Below, piece by piece: positions 53,165-62,240 of a stretch of 64,000 nucleotides of DNA. The translations under genes were made by a program, and so were the position numbers. Position 1 is the first letter of the stretch. Each line of letters begins with the position of its first letter. Source of the DNA: Paenibacillus pedocola (GTDB lineage Bacteria; Bacillota; Bacilli; Paenibacillales; Paenibacillaceae); the NCBI RefSeq assembly GCF_031599675.1, contig NZ_CP134223.1, forward strand, positions 5,208,001 to 5,272,000, read 5' to 3'. The notes below the pieces were generated by a model. That model made no database searches. It was not told where the DNA came from and was given only the letters and a program-made list of their open reading frames with translations.

Positions 53165-55063
53165 CTAGCGCTGCGGCAGCAGCTTCACGTATTCATCGGA
53201 CAGGCCCATCAGCTGCAGAATATAGTTGTAGTCGCCCTCATATGGGCTGAAATCTGCCACCGGCTGGAGCGTATCCAGCGAAACGGCTGTACCGTCAGCG
53301 AATCCTTTGCCCGGAACGAACATAATCTCATCATTAAAAAAGGAACCCGTAGGCAGATAATAGCGCATGCCGACGACATTGCGGCCGATATTCAGCAGAT
53401 CATGCCCGAATGCCGTAAACCCTTCGTCCTTGAGCGAGACACCCAGCAGATTAGCCACAGTCGGAAGAATGTCCAGCTGGCCTCCGGTGCGTTCCACCGT
53501 CTGCCCCTGGGTCATACCCGGCACATGCACGATCAGCGGGATATTGAAGCGGCTGATCCGGGAATCATACGGCGTACCGAGTGCTTCCTCCACCTGCTCC
53601 GGCGGCACATCCTGCGGCTGCAGCCCGAAATGGTCGCCGTACAGCACAAGCACCGTGTTATCCCATAGTCCCTGCTGCTTCAGCCCGTCAATCAGAGTGC
53701 CGACAGCATAGTCCGTATAGTTAATCGCCGTCAGATAATCTCCAAGCATCGTATCCTGCAGATTGTCCGGCAATGTAATTCTTTTGTAGTCATCCGGAAT
53801 CTTGAACGGGTGATGGCTGGAGGCCGTCACCAGCTGGGCATAGAACGGCGTTCCTTTCTGCTTCAGTTCTGCGAGCTTCTCTACAGCGGTGATATACAGC
53901 TGCTCGTCCGAGGCGCCGAAGGCGTTGAAATGATCATTTTTGAAGGAACCTTTATCATAATAGCCGTTAAAGCCCAGGGCCGGATACAGCTCATTGCGGT
54001 TCCAGAAGCCAACCTTATTCACATGAAACGTGTAGGCTTCATAGCCTTTATCCCGCAAAAGCCGCGGCAGGCTCGGCAGCTCCCGGTCTCCAAAGCCGGT
54101 GGACATCGCCAGCGTACCGATCGGATAGATCGAAGTATTGCTCATAAATTCGGCATCGGAAGTATTACCCGGACCAATCTGCTGGTAAACATGGGGAAAA
54201 TAAAAACCCTCTCCGGCCAGACTGTTCAGCACCGGTGTCAGCTCCTGCCCGTCAAGCGACTGGTGCAGCGGGAAGTTCTGGAAGGCCTCCATTTGAATCA
54301 CGATTACATTCTTGCCCTTTTGCGAGCCGAAATACTCCGGCATTGTACCGGCAGGCTTATCACTGTACGGATAGCCAGCCTCCAGCTGCTCCACCTTGGC
54401 AATCGTTTCCTTAATATCGCCCGTGCCGATTAAGCCGTTATCCTCCTGTGCCTTAATGGCCGCAACCACCTCATAATTCAGGAACCCGGCGCTCTCTGCC
54501 TGTACCAGCTCATTCGTAATGCTGCGCGCAGCATGCACGGAGTAGGCTGACAGCGAGGCGCCGCCTAGAATCGCCACCAGAATTACAATCAGCTGGGTTC
54601 TTGTCGCCCGGCCTGCGGTATAGCTGCGGACCGGGTTGACCGGCCCCCGTTGCCATCTGCGGATCAGTGCATACAGCATCATCACCACAAGATCAGCGAA
54701 GAACAGGTAATCAATGGCTTGAATCGTTGATTCCACACTCTCTTTGACCTGAAAGACCTGATTCAACTCATAGAAAGCCAGATAAGTCGGAACCGAACCG
54801 AAATGATTGAAATACACACTGGCTGCAAACAGCAGCAGCGATAAGATACCATTGAAGATCCAATAAGCGCCCGTCTTCATGCGCCGCGGAAGAATAACGG
54901 TCAGAATCCCCATAATCAGCAGTACCGGTGCCAGATCGGCGGCAATCCACTCCCAGGCAATCCGGTCAAAAAACAGTCCTCTCAACAGCAGCAGCTTCAG
55001 CCAGATGAATCCGGCTACAATATAGAAATGCACCGGCACTAGCTTGGCTTTGTTCTCGTTCAT
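53165..55063 (-). CDS. LtaS-type lipoteichoic acid synthase/phosphoglycerol transferase
   Basis: The 632-residue protein has five N-terminal membrane helices (to about residue 190) and an extracellular sulfatase-fold domain. The metal and nucleophile motifs are IVIQMEAFQNFP (Glu), GNTSDAEFMSNTS (nucleophile Thr) and LYGDHFG (Asp-His). It should polymerise or transfer glycerol phosphate from phosphatidylglycerol on the cell surface. I use ATG 55063 after GAGGGG; the frame is open 35 codons further. It is the first gene of a pair with the WsfD-like protein. Confidence 0.9.
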   Translation of the reverse strand: MNENKAKLVPVHFYIVAGFIWLKLLLLRGLFFDRIAWEWIAADLAPVLLIMGILTVILPRRMKTGAYWIFNGILSLLLFAASVYFNHFGSVPTYLAFYELNQVFQVKESVESTIQAIDYLFFADLVVMMLYALIRRWQRGPVNPVRSYTAGRATRTQLIVILVAILGGASLSAYSVHAARSITNELVQAESAGFLNYEVVAAIKAQEDNGLIGTGDIKETIAKVEQLEAGYPYSDKPAGTMPEYFGSQKGKNVIVIQMEAFQNFPLHQSLDGQELTPVLNSLAGEGFYFPHVYQQIGPGNTSDAEFMSNTSIYPIGTLAMSTGFGDRELPSLPRLLRDKGYEAYTFHVNKVGFWNRNELYPALGFNGYYDKGSFKNDHFNAFGASDEQLYITAVEKLAELKQKGTPFYAQLVTASSHHPFKIPDDYKRITLPDNLQDTMLGDYLTAINYTDYAVGTLIDGLKQQGLWDNTVLVLYGDHFGLQPQDVPPEQVEEALGTPYDSRISRFNIPLIVHVPGMTQGQTVERTGGQLDILPTVANLLGVSLKDEGFTAFGHDLLNIGRNVVGMRYYLPTGSFFNDEIMFVPGKGFADGTAVSLDTLQPVADFSPYEGDYNYILQLMGLSDEYVKLLPQR

Positions 55064-55169
55064 CTTATCCCCTCTTACTTCTATTCCGTATTTTTCTGTA
55101 AAATAACTTCCATTTTTCTGTAAAATATCAGATTTCTCTAGTATAGCAATACTTGTTTTGTTAATCAAA

Positions 55170-55206
55170 AAGAGACGCCGCCCGGTATGGCGTACGTCTC
55201 TTGTAT
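55170..55206 (-). terminator. Terminator of the sigma/membrane-protein operon
   Basis: AAGAGACG (55170-55177) pairs with CGTCTCTT (55195-55202), with inner GCC/GGC pairing and T residues on the minus strand. Confidence 0.75.
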
Positions 55207-55225
55207 TGCTGCTAATTTTTCTTCA

Positions 55226-56425
55226 TTAATAGGGCAGCGTATTACTCTCACGCTTCACGCTAAAGCTGTACATGGTTCCGTCAAGATTATAAGAGGCTTC
55301 GATGGCCGGCGCCTCCCCGCGACTCTCAAAGGTAATGACCCCCGGCCTTGGTCCGTTCTTGTCCAGCATATAATCCTCCAGCCGGATACCATACAGCTTA
55401 TCGGCAATGGCAGCGGCTGCGCTCTGCAGCTTGGCATTATCCATCTCCAGCAGTTGCTGATCAAATTCAGCTTGTCTCTTAGGATCAGCCGATGGAATCA
55501 CATTCAGCGAATAATCGGACACGTCCAGGACGGCATGTGTAGCATAATCCAAAGTAACAGATCTGGGTGAACCTGCAGCCGTGCCATAAATCAGAGTGAT
55601 TTCATCGCCTGCGCCTTCTATGGTGGAACGGAGGATTTTAGTCAAAGCCTCTTCCCCTCCGCTTCTGAGCAGCCTGATCGCCTGTACTCCGGCTTGCTTT
55701 AATTCCTCACTAACCTCGTTCTGGTCCATATCGAAGCCTGCCCGGACATATGCTCCGTTTGTAAAGTTAATGTCCGCATCTTCTGCATGCACAACATTCT
55801 GAATCTCAACAGTCTTATTGGCCGTACGCCCATATACGGCGTAACGAGTTAAGCCTGTAGCCTGAAAGTCCCGCGTATAGCCAAGCTCCCGCAGCTTCTC
55901 TTCAGCTTCACTGAGCAGCTTACTGTCGATCTCTCCAGGTTCATACACAGCACTCATGTCGAACATCGTCGCTTCCCCCGTCTCTTCGTTCATCCAGATT
56001 AGAACGTAGGCTTCAGATTGTATGCTCTCCCGATAAATAAGCTGTACCCGGCCCGTATTTCCTTGCCGGACCAGTTTTTCAAAAGGAAGCTTCTTGCCAA
56101 GCTGCTCCAGTATCAGCTGCTCCGCATTCTTTTTTAGCGCTTCATCAGTAAGCACAGGATTATTCTCTACCGGCCGGGTTATGCCTGCTGAGGTTCCCTC
56201 TTTCGCGGGCATGCTGTTCTGGTACAACGCCCCTGCTCCTGCCAGCACCAGGACAACGGCAGCCGCTGCCAGCAAGCCCCGGAATCTGAATCCGGTTCTG
56301 TCTTGGCCCGGCCTGCCCTGCTGTACACGCCGGATCACCCTTTCAGCAGAGGAATCCGTAAATTTCGGCTCCTGGAACGGCCCTTTGCGTGCCTGTTCAT
56401 ACCACTGCGGCTCATGCTCCTCCAT
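55226..56425 (-). CDS. Membrane-anchored protein co-expressed with an ECF sigma factor, putative anti-sigma factor
   Basis: The 399-residue protein has a cytoplasmic N-terminus of about 50 residues, one membrane helix (GLLAAAAVVLVLAGAGALYQN) and a large extracytoplasmic region with PepSY-like repeats (VQLIYRES...ETGEATMFDM). Its ATG overlaps the sigma-factor stop as TGATG. Position and topology fit an anti-sigma factor, but the N-terminus lacks a recognisable zinc-binding HxxxCxxC motif, so this is inference. Confidence 0.7.
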   Translation of the reverse strand: MEEHEPQWYEQARKGPFQEPKFTDSSAERVIRRVQQGRPGQDRTGFRFRGLLAAAAVVLVLAGAGALYQNSMPAKEGTSAGITRPVENNPVLTDEALKKNAEQLILEQLGKKLPFEKLVRQGNTGRVQLIYRESIQSEAYVLIWMNEETGEATMFDMSAVYEPGEIDSKLLSEAEEKLRELGYTRDFQATGLTRYAVYGRTANKTVEIQNVVHAEDADINFTNGAYVRAGFDMDQNEVSEELKQAGVQAIRLLRSGGEEALTKILRSTIEGAGDEITLIYGTAAGSPRSVTLDYATHAVLDVSDYSLNVIPSADPKRQAEFDQQLLEMDNAKLQSAAAAIADKLYGIRLEDYMLDKNGPRPGVITFESRGEAPAIEASYNLDGTMYSFSVKRESNTLPY

Positions 56426-57081
56426 CACTTCATCCCCCTTAGTTTGTCCAGGACTTTATGCCGCGCACGGTGCAGCCTTGACTTGACGGTTCCCGGAGGC
56501 AACCCGGTCAGACCGGCGATTTCATTAACCGATAGTTCTGCCTTCAGGTCCAGTACCAGCACCTCGCGCAGCTTCTCCGGCAGCTTCATGATGATGTCCC
56601 AGATGTCCCTCGTCTGCTGGTTACCTAGATACTCCATCTCCGCAGAACGCGACGTGCCGAGCTGCTCCACCAGGGTGCCATGCTGTCCAGCCTCTGTCCC
56701 TTGCCGCTCCGCGTACACAGGCGAAAGGCTCTGAACCCCGCCGCCCCACAAGCCTGTGCGGAAAAACCGCGATTTCCGGTAAGAGAAAACCGTGTTGCGC
56801 GCGATCGTAAACAGCCAGGCCTTCAAGCCGGAAGTTCCCCTGTACGTGCCAATCCGGTAAAAGCATTTCACGAATACTTCCTGCGTGAGATCATCCGCCT
56901 GCTCCGCATTTTTAGTCAAGTAGTAGATATAGTTCCAGATATCATTTCCGTACAGGCCCATTACCTGCCGCAGCTGATCTTCATTCATGGTTTCGGCATC
57001 CTTCAGCTCATCCGGCGTTATCCGTTCATCCCGGTTCTCCCGTTCAACCCGCTTATCCAGCTCCAGCTCCAATTGCACCAC
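56425..57081 (-). CDS. ECF-type RNA polymerase sigma factor
   Basis: The 218-residue protein has region 2 (YYLTKNAEQADDLTQEVFVK, then RGTSGLKAWLFTIARNTV) and region 4 (LPEKLREVLVLDLKAELSV, IAGLTGLPPGTVKSRLHRAR) of ECF sigma factors. The linker between them is longer than usual (about 45 residues, Gly/Gln-rich). A GTG at 57081 after GAGGTG is the likely start. An ATG at 56988 with AAGGA is a good alternative that removes a charged 31-residue extension. Confidence 0.9.
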   Translation of the reverse strand: MVQLELELDKRVERENRDERITPDELKDAETMNEDQLRQVMGLYGNDIWNYIYYLTKNAEQADDLTQEVFVKCFYRIGTYRGTSGLKAWLFTIARNTVFSYRKSRFFRTGLWGGGVQSLSPVYAERQGTEAGQHGTLVEQLGTSRSAEMEYLGNQQTRDIWDIIMKLPEKLREVLVLDLKAELSVNEIAGLTGLPPGTVKSRLHRARHKVLDKLRGMK

Positions 57082-57429
57082 CTCACTTTATACGACCCCG
57101 TTATCAGGCAAAAGGTTCCCTTTATTTTCTATTTTTTAGTTTGGTAAAAGTAAAATGATTGCACTCTATGCCACGATTGATTGCAGGAAATGCAACCCTT
57201 TTAACAGCCTGCGCATTTTGGCTTTAAGTGTAATTCCTGCAGTTATAACGAAGAAAAGACCGGTATTAACAGCTGCAATTGTATGCTCTACAGTTAGAAT
57301 TAGGTCAGACTCCACTTTTACTTCCTTACTGCCGATTTAATTGTACAGAGTACAGCTACATCAGTTTTAGCGCAAAACAAGCCTCTCCAGTTGTATTAAA
57401 TACATCTTAGAGCCAATATAACAGAAAAA
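57082..57429. repeat. Intergenic region with family-2 dispersed repeats
   Basis: TTGCA/TTGTA-type modules recur at 57158-57192, 57275-57305 and 57340-57372 in both orientations (for example ATTGTACAGAGTACAGCTAC). They match modules in the 61990-62190 region. No gene is supported. Confidence 0.55.
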
Positions 57430-57466
57430 AATGACCCCCGTATCTCCGGAGATCATTTCTAGAGTT
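57430..57466 (-). terminator. Terminator of the GntR/ABC operon
   Basis: AAATGA and TCATTT bracket an inner CCG/CGG pairing, followed by seven T residues on the minus strand. Confidence 0.65.
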
Positions 57467-57477
57467 TATTATCATTC

Positions 57478-58125
57478 CTAGATATCCTTAGCAGCAAACA
57501 CACGCAGCGAAATCAGATAGGAGCAGAACAGAACCAGAACATAGCCGAGACCCGCAATAACCGGAAGCAGAATGCTGTCCGTCTTGCCTGTGCTGATCCA
57601 GCCCGACAGTCCAGGCATCCATTCCACCAGCTTAGAGACCGCGCTAACACTAAGCATAATCAGCATGATGAAGACAAAATTGACCACCTGCGTCCCCTTC
57701 CGGCCCAGCCAATAATAGAGAGGGAGGTAGAATGATGCAAGCAGCGGAAAGGCGGAAAGGCACAGCGCAAGCTCTCTCCAGGCTAGAGGGCCGGTTGTCC
57801 GGCCAGACAGGAACGCGACCAGGTATAGCAGCAGCGTACATACCAAGCTGACCAGTCCGTAAGGCAGAATTGCCAAATATTTGGCCAGCACCAGCTGCTG
57901 TCTAGGAACCGGAAGGCTGATCAGAAATTTCTGATTATTCTGCTGTACATCAAGTGTGCAGGAATTGATAAGCAGAATCATGGCAGGGAACAGGGCGAAC
58001 AGTGTATAGCCGTCAAAATTCGTATAGCCCATAACCAGATAATACGGGATAAGCAGCAGCATAAATTTTTGCACGAGGATGAGGTCTTTACGGATCAGAT
58101 ACAGCGAATTATACACGTATATCAC
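57478..58125 (-). CDS. ABC-2 family transporter permease
   Basis: The 215-residue protein has six predicted membrane helices and the ABC-2 pattern QNNQKFLISLPVPRQQLVLAKY. It pairs with the ATPase gene, which it overlaps by 17 bases. Such GntR/ABC sets in Bacillus are induced by envelope-active agents or stationary phase. The exported substrate is unknown. Confidence 0.88.
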   Translation of the reverse strand: MIYVYNSLYLIRKDLILVQKFMLLLIPYYLVMGYTNFDGYTLFALFPAMILLINSCTLDVQQNNQKFLISLPVPRQQLVLAKYLAILPYGLVSLVCTLLLYLVAFLSGRTTGPLAWRELALCLSAFPLLASFYLPLYYWLGRKGTQVVNFVFIMLIMLSVSAVSKLVEWMPGLSGWISTGKTDSILLPVIAGLGYVLVLFCSYLISLRVFAAKDI

Positions 58126-58978
58126 TTCCTTTTACGGAAAAGTACATAATTTCCTCCAAGCTGGGCGTCTCGCAAATGGCTGTTTCCTTGAAGTAACGTT
58201 CCCCCTCTGTCCGGTTCCCGGTCAGCCCCTCGAAGCCGTGCGCACTCTCCCGGATACCGAGAAATAAGCGGCGGACGTCACGGTCTAGCAGTTCCTTACC
58301 GCCTTTGACCAGCAGGTATTTCTCGGCCAGCGCCTCCTTCATCTCATGGAACACGATCCGCCCGTCATTAATGAACACAATATAATCGGCAATCCTATCC
58401 AGGTCCGTTGTGTTATGGGTTGAGAAAATAATCGACTTCCGCTCGTCCTGAATATGCTCCGTAAGCAAATCCAGCAGCTCTCTGCGGAACACCGGATCAA
58501 GTCCTGAAGTAGGTTCGTCCATAATGAGCAAATCTGCCCCATGCGACAAAGCTATTGCCAGTGAAAACTTAACTTTCATCCCTTTGGACAGATCTTTGAT
58601 CTTCTTGCCCGGGAGCAGCTTGAACAGCTCCTGGTATTTTTCGTATGTATCCTCATCCCAGCGGCTGTAGAACGGGGCGATCACCTTTTTCATCTGCTTA
58701 ACCGTAAGCTGCTCGTAGTATATATTCTCGTCGGACACGTAGCCGATCCGGTCTTTATTCGCCGGCAGATGCTCCTTGTGATCCAGCCCGAACAACTGAA
58801 TCTCCCCCTGGTCGGGATGAACCATGCCCATGATCATCTTGATCAGCGTTGTTTTGCCTGCCCCGTTCGGTCCGATCAGTCCGGTAATATACCCTTCCTT
58901 CACCCCAAGTGAGATATCCTGCAGCTGAAAATGTCCATAGCTCTTGTGCAGATGCTCCAGTCTGATGCAATCACTCAT
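58109..58978 (-). CDS. ABC transporter ATP-binding protein
   Basis: The 289-residue ATPase has Walker A (GLIGPNGAGKTTLI), the signature region LSKGMKVKFSLAIAL (LSKGM in place of LSGGQ, usual in this subfamily), Walker B (LLIMDEPTSGLDP) and the switch His (STHNTTDLD). Its C-terminal extension beyond the ATPase core is about 80 residues. The ATG overlaps the GntR stop. Confidence 0.92.
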   Translation of the reverse strand: MSDCIRLEHLHKSYGHFQLQDISLGVKEGYITGLIGPNGAGKTTLIKMIMGMVHPDQGEIQLFGLDHKEHLPANKDRIGYVSDENIYYEQLTVKQMKKVIAPFYSRWDEDTYEKYQELFKLLPGKKIKDLSKGMKVKFSLAIALSHGADLLIMDEPTSGLDPVFRRELLDLLTEHIQDERKSIIFSTHNTTDLDRIADYIVFINDGRIVFHEMKEALAEKYLLVKGGKELLDRDVRRLFLGIRESAHGFEGLTGNRTEGERYFKETAICETPSLEEIMYFSVKGSDIRV

Positions 58979-59355
58979 TCCTGTTCCTCCTCGTATAGCA
59001 GCTTCAGCATATCTGTAAGCTCAGCATAATTGAGACCCAGCAGCCTGCTCTCGTCAATAATCTCCTTCAGCTTCTGCTCCAGCATCCGCAGACGCTGCTC
59101 TTTGATAAATTCCTGATCCGCCCCGGACACAAAGGAACCCTTGCCGACGATGGAGTTGATCAAACCTTCCCGCTCCAGTTCCTCGTAAGCCCGCTTCGTC
59201 GTGATCACACTAATCTGCAGCTCCTTGGCCAGCTGGCGGATGGATGGCAGAGGCGTTCCCGATACAAGCTCCCCCTGCAGAATCAGCTGACGGATCTGAG
59301 CCACAATCTGGGCATATATCGGCTCCCCGGATGTACTTGAAATCAATATGTTCAT
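58975..59355 (-). CDS. GntR/YtrA-family repressor
   Basis: The 126-residue regulator has a GntR winged helix (PLPSIRQLAKELQISVITTK, REGLINSIVGKGSFV) and the short helical tail of the YtrA subfamily. It heads an operon with the ABC genes, overlapping the ATPase gene by four bases, and should repress it through the palindrome at 59393-59413. Confidence 0.92.
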   Translation of the reverse strand: MNILISSTSGEPIYAQIVAQIRQLILQGELVSGTPLPSIRQLAKELQISVITTKRAYEELEREGLINSIVGKGSFVSGADQEFIKEQRLRMLEQKLKEIIDESRLLGLNYAELTDMLKLLYEEEQE

Positions 59356-59392
59356 GCTGCGGCACCATCATCCTAACGTTAATTGTATTTAG

Positions 59393-59413
59393 TGTATATA
59401 TTTAATATATACA
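59393..59413. promoter_or_regulatory. Palindromic operator of the GntR/YtrA operon
   Basis: TGTATATAT and ATATATACA flank a three-base centre, a perfect 9-bp inverted repeat about 40 bp upstream of the GntR gene. YtrA-subfamily repressors are known to bind GTATA..TATAC palindromes. Confidence 0.7.
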
Positions 59414-59523
59414 TTATATAAAGGCGTGTGTCAAATACTTCCTTAGCCCTGTCCGGCGGCTGAACATGTTTTTTTCACGAAATTAGAGGCTGTTCTACTA
59501 TACGCTTCATGCAAAATATCCAT

Positions 59524-59547
59524 AAAAAAGAGGGCCTGCCGGCCCCC
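59524..59547 (-). terminator. Terminator of the amidohydrolase gene
   Basis: GGGCC and GGCCC surround a four-base loop, and the minus-strand product ends in TCTTTTTT. Confidence 0.85.
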
Positions 59548-59574
59548 TGCAACACGTAACCCATACTGTTGGTA

Positions 59575-60912
59575 TCAGCTAATCTTCGAATGCACCAGCA
59601 GCCGTTTGATCGAACGGTTGGCCTCCTGCAGCACGGTGTCTTTATCCACGGTCTTTAGCAGCCCTTTATCCATCAGGATTTTACCATCGACAATTGTCGT
59701 CTCCACATCCGCGCGGGTGGCAGAATAGACGATGCGGGAGATCGGGTCGATATCATATGAAGGGAAGGTGTGGAAGTTATAGAGATTCAGGATGGCCAGG
59801 TCGGCTTTTTTGCCTACCTCGATGCTGCCGATCTTGTCTTCCATACCTACTGCCTTAGCGCCGCCGATGGTTGCCATCCGGAATACGCTGCGTGCATCCA
59901 TGGTCGTCGGGCCATGATGCGGTTTCTGGATGATCGCCGCCAGCCGCATTTCGTTGAACATATCCAGGTTATTGTTGCACGGTGCGCCGTCAGCTCCGAG
60001 ACTGAGGTGAACGTGGTCATGAAGCATACCCGGCGTATCCGCAATACCTGAAGCCAGCTTCAGATTGGAGCCCGGGCAGTGGCTGACATGAACCCCGCGG
60101 TCCCGCAAAATCCGCTTCTCCTCCGCATCCAGCCACACGCAGTGTGCCAGAATCAGGCGTTCATTCGCCAGCCCTAAGTGATCCAGATACACAACGTTGC
60201 GCATGCCGGTCATTGCCTGGACGATTTCGATTTCCCCCTGGTTTTCGGAAGCATGGGTGTGAACTTTGACGTTATAACGCGCCGACAGGTCGCGGACCTC
60301 CTTCAGCAGCGGCTCGGTGCAGGAAATGACAAAACGCGGCGAGAACGCGTACTGAATCCGCCCGTTGTCATAGCCGTTCCATTTCTCCAGCAGATCCACA
60401 CTCTCCTGAAGAGATGCCGCCGTGTCCTCCTGCAGCGCTTCGGGAACATCGCCACCCTTCTGGTCCATCATCACCTTGCCGGAGAGGGCGCGGATGCCGC
60501 TTTTGGCAATCGCCTGAAACGCAAAATCCGTATGGTTGACCGTCTCCATATCAACAATCGTCGTCGTGCCGCTGGAGATCAGCTCCCCAATCCCCAGCAT
60601 GGCAGAATAGTATAGCGATTCCTCATCATGCGCCGCCTCCAGCGGCCAGATCCGCTTGCGCAGCCAGTCCATCAGCTCTAAGTCATCGCCTTTGCCGCGG
60701 AACAGCGTCTGGCAGAGATGGATATGCGTCTGTACAAAGCCGGGAATGACCGTACGGTTTGTCGCATCGATTACCCGTTCATCCCCCTGCGCCGTAAGGC
60801 CGCTGCCGATTTCAACAATCATGCTGTCTTTAATCCGGATATCTCCGTGAAAAATCTCTTCCTGTTTGTTCATCGTGATAATCTCCGCGTTTTTGATCAG
60901 TATGTTCGCCAT
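59575..60912 (-). CDS. Amidohydrolase, probable 8-oxoguanine deaminase
   Basis: The 445-residue metal-dependent deaminase has the zinc motif THIH (His63, His65), HASE (His220, Glu223), His257 (LAHCVW) and Asp308 (LGADGAPCNNN). This is the set used by the TrzN/SAH-deaminase/8-oxoguanine-deaminase group of the amidohydrolase superfamily. The leader is a guanine-class purine riboswitch of apparent ON type. In Paenibacillaceae a variant guanine riboswitch that senses 8-oxoguanine is known to be linked with 8-oxoguanine deaminase genes, so I infer that this enzyme converts 8-oxoguanine to uric acid. Alternatives are guanine or 5'-deoxyadenosine deaminase. Confidence 0.8.
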   Translation of the reverse strand: MANILIKNAEIITMNKQEEIFHGDIRIKDSMIVEIGSGLTAQGDERVIDATNRTVIPGFVQTHIHLCQTLFRGKGDDLELMDWLRKRIWPLEAAHDEESLYYSAMLGIGELISSGTTTIVDMETVNHTDFAFQAIAKSGIRALSGKVMMDQKGGDVPEALQEDTAASLQESVDLLEKWNGYDNGRIQYAFSPRFVISCTEPLLKEVRDLSARYNVKVHTHASENQGEIEIVQAMTGMRNVVYLDHLGLANERLILAHCVWLDAEEKRILRDRGVHVSHCPGSNLKLASGIADTPGMLHDHVHLSLGADGAPCNNNLDMFNEMRLAAIIQKPHHGPTTMDARSVFRMATIGGAKAVGMEDKIGSIEVGKKADLAILNLYNFHTFPSYDIDPISRIVYSATRADVETTIVDGKILMDKGLLKTVDKDTVLQEANRSIKRLLVHSKIS

Positions 60913-60962
60913 AATCCGATTCCCCCTCGTTCAATTCACAGTTTGCTTAATGTAGCTAACAC

Positions 60963-61003
60963 AAAAAGGCTACAAAAATATGCCGCAGCATATTTTCGTA
61001 GCC
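60963..61003 (-). terminator. Riboswitch-controlled terminator
   Basis: On the minus strand GGCTACGAAAATATGC pairs with a complement (one mismatch) around a four-base loop, followed by five T residues. The 5' arm contains the whole 3' strand of riboswitch helix P1 (60993-61000). P1 and this terminator therefore exclude each other. Confidence 0.88.
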
Positions 61004-61060
61004 AGAAATTTACGGTTCCCGGTAGAGACCCTTAAACCAATTATTAAGGATATACGAAAA
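60993..61060 (-). ncRNA. Guanine-class purine riboswitch, probable 8-oxoguanine variant
   Basis: On the minus strand P1 is TTTTCGTA with TACGAAAA (8 bp) and P2 is CTTAA with TTAAG. L2 ends in GG. P3 is CCGGGAA with TTTCTGG, and L3 is CCGTAAA, the loop found in the xpt riboswitch. The specificity base before P1 is C, so the ligand is guanine-like rather than adenine. J2/3 reads CTCTA instead of TTCTA, and J1/2 is altered too. Ligand binding would stabilise P1 and break the downstream terminator, giving an ON switch. Confidence 0.88.
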
Positions 61061-61093
61061 AAAGGATTATTCAATTGGTTGCTGAATAACCCC

Positions 61094-61123
61094 ATAATAA
61101 ACGAAAGACAAATTCTATGTCAA
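61094..61123 (-). promoter_or_regulatory. Promoter of the riboswitch-controlled gene
   Basis: On the minus strand TTGACA (61123-61118) and TATTAT (61099-61094) are 18 bases apart. The transcript would begin in a hairpin (GGTTATTCA with TGAATAATCC, followed by seven T) that may also end the upstream lipoprotein transcript. Confidence 0.65.
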
Positions 61124-61232
61124 TAAAATTAACATTGAACATCTACAAAGATGAAATTAATACTTATAATTAAACAAAACTCGATTTATGTGTCATATTA
61201 TTTTACATATGATTTATTTTATTCATCTCCAT

Positions 61233-61721
61233 CTAATCTACATCGAATAAATCCGTTTGAGGATCTGCTACTAATCCTTGCGGCGACTCCAATTGAATAT
61301 TTATCTTCCCGGCTGCTTTTTTTCCGACCCATTTCAGTGCACTTTCTCCTTCGGGAATTTCGAGCGTAATATTCTCTTCCTTCTCTCCATTCCAAACCGT
61401 GGTCAATTGACGATCTTCCGTTGTTTGGATCAATTTGAATTTCCCCCGGTTAATAGAGCCTTCTATTTTAATAGTTATAGCTTCATTGTTTGGGCTGTTT
61501 ATTTTCCAAGCCGTATAAACACCTGAGAATCCGTCAAAATCAAAGCTCGCCTCATTAACACTAATTTCTCCTACTGTATTCTCAAATGTATAACTGTCCC
61601 CTGATTCCAGCAGCTGATCATCATTATTAAAAACTTTCGCTTGTGCATTCGCAAAACTCCCGCATCCTCCAATCCACAAAACTGTGCATATAATAAAAAC
61701 TAACTTTACAGTACGCTTCAA
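61233..61721 (-). CDS. Lipoprotein of unknown function
   Basis: The 162-residue precursor has a lipoprotein signal (LVFIICTVLWIGGCGSF) and a beta-rich domain (YTFENTVGEISVNEASFDFD, YTAWKINSPNNEAITIKIEG). I do not recognise the family. The gene is clearly more AT-rich than its neighbours, which may mean recent acquisition. It stands alone between the riboswitch and a repeat-containing gap. Confidence 0.7.
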   Translation of the reverse strand: MKRTVKLVFIICTVLWIGGCGSFANAQAKVFNNDDQLLESGDSYTFENTVGEISVNEASFDFDGFSGVYTAWKINSPNNEAITIKIEGSINRGKFKLIQTTEDRQLTTVWNGEKEENITLEIPEGESALKWVGKKAAGKINIQLESPQGLVADPQTDLFDVD

Positions 61722-62240
61722 CGATTAGCCCCCTCGTCTAACTTTTAAAGTTAACTTACACCAAAAAATATTCCATGACTGTTAATTATGTAATATTATC
61801 CCATTAAATAAAAAGAAGGCAAGCCCTACCAAGTGGTCATGTTCGCTTGCGCAAACAAACTTCGCTATCATGCGAATACTATCTTATAGGAACCAGCCTT
61901 ATTTTTATGTCCAAAACCTTCACCAATATATTTTGAGTCTGAAACTTATAACGTTCATGCCGGGGGAGTAGAAAAGGTTTGAATGATTATATTTACTGCA
62001 ATAGATTGGCTCCGTATACCGGGGCAAATCTCCTTCTATTGTATTTTGTGCATTAGATTCCCGGGATTCGGGTCCAAATCACCTTTTTCACCGAGTTCTG
62101 TTGTATAGAGTGCAGCAGATTCAGTTTTACACCTGATTTTGAGGGAATCTACTGCAGGAAGTGCAACAGAATGCCACTTACCCTATATGAACGGAATTCG
62201 GAGTGAAGCACAATCTATGTAGCGATTCACAGTACATATC
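61722..62240. repeat. Intergenic region with family-2 dispersed repeats
   Basis: Modules with TGCA followed by TAGATT recur at 61990-62010, 62039-62061 and 62101-62121, and once in reverse at 62149-62172. They resemble those in the 57.1-57.4 kb gap. The remainder (61722-61980) is AT-rich with no supported gene. Confidence 0.55.

Noticed and set aside
57082..57125. ECF autoregulatory promoter (GGGAAC ... CGTATAA) before the sigma gene
   Set aside because: The elements resemble a SigW-type promoter but are 20 bases apart instead of about 16, so I do not call it.
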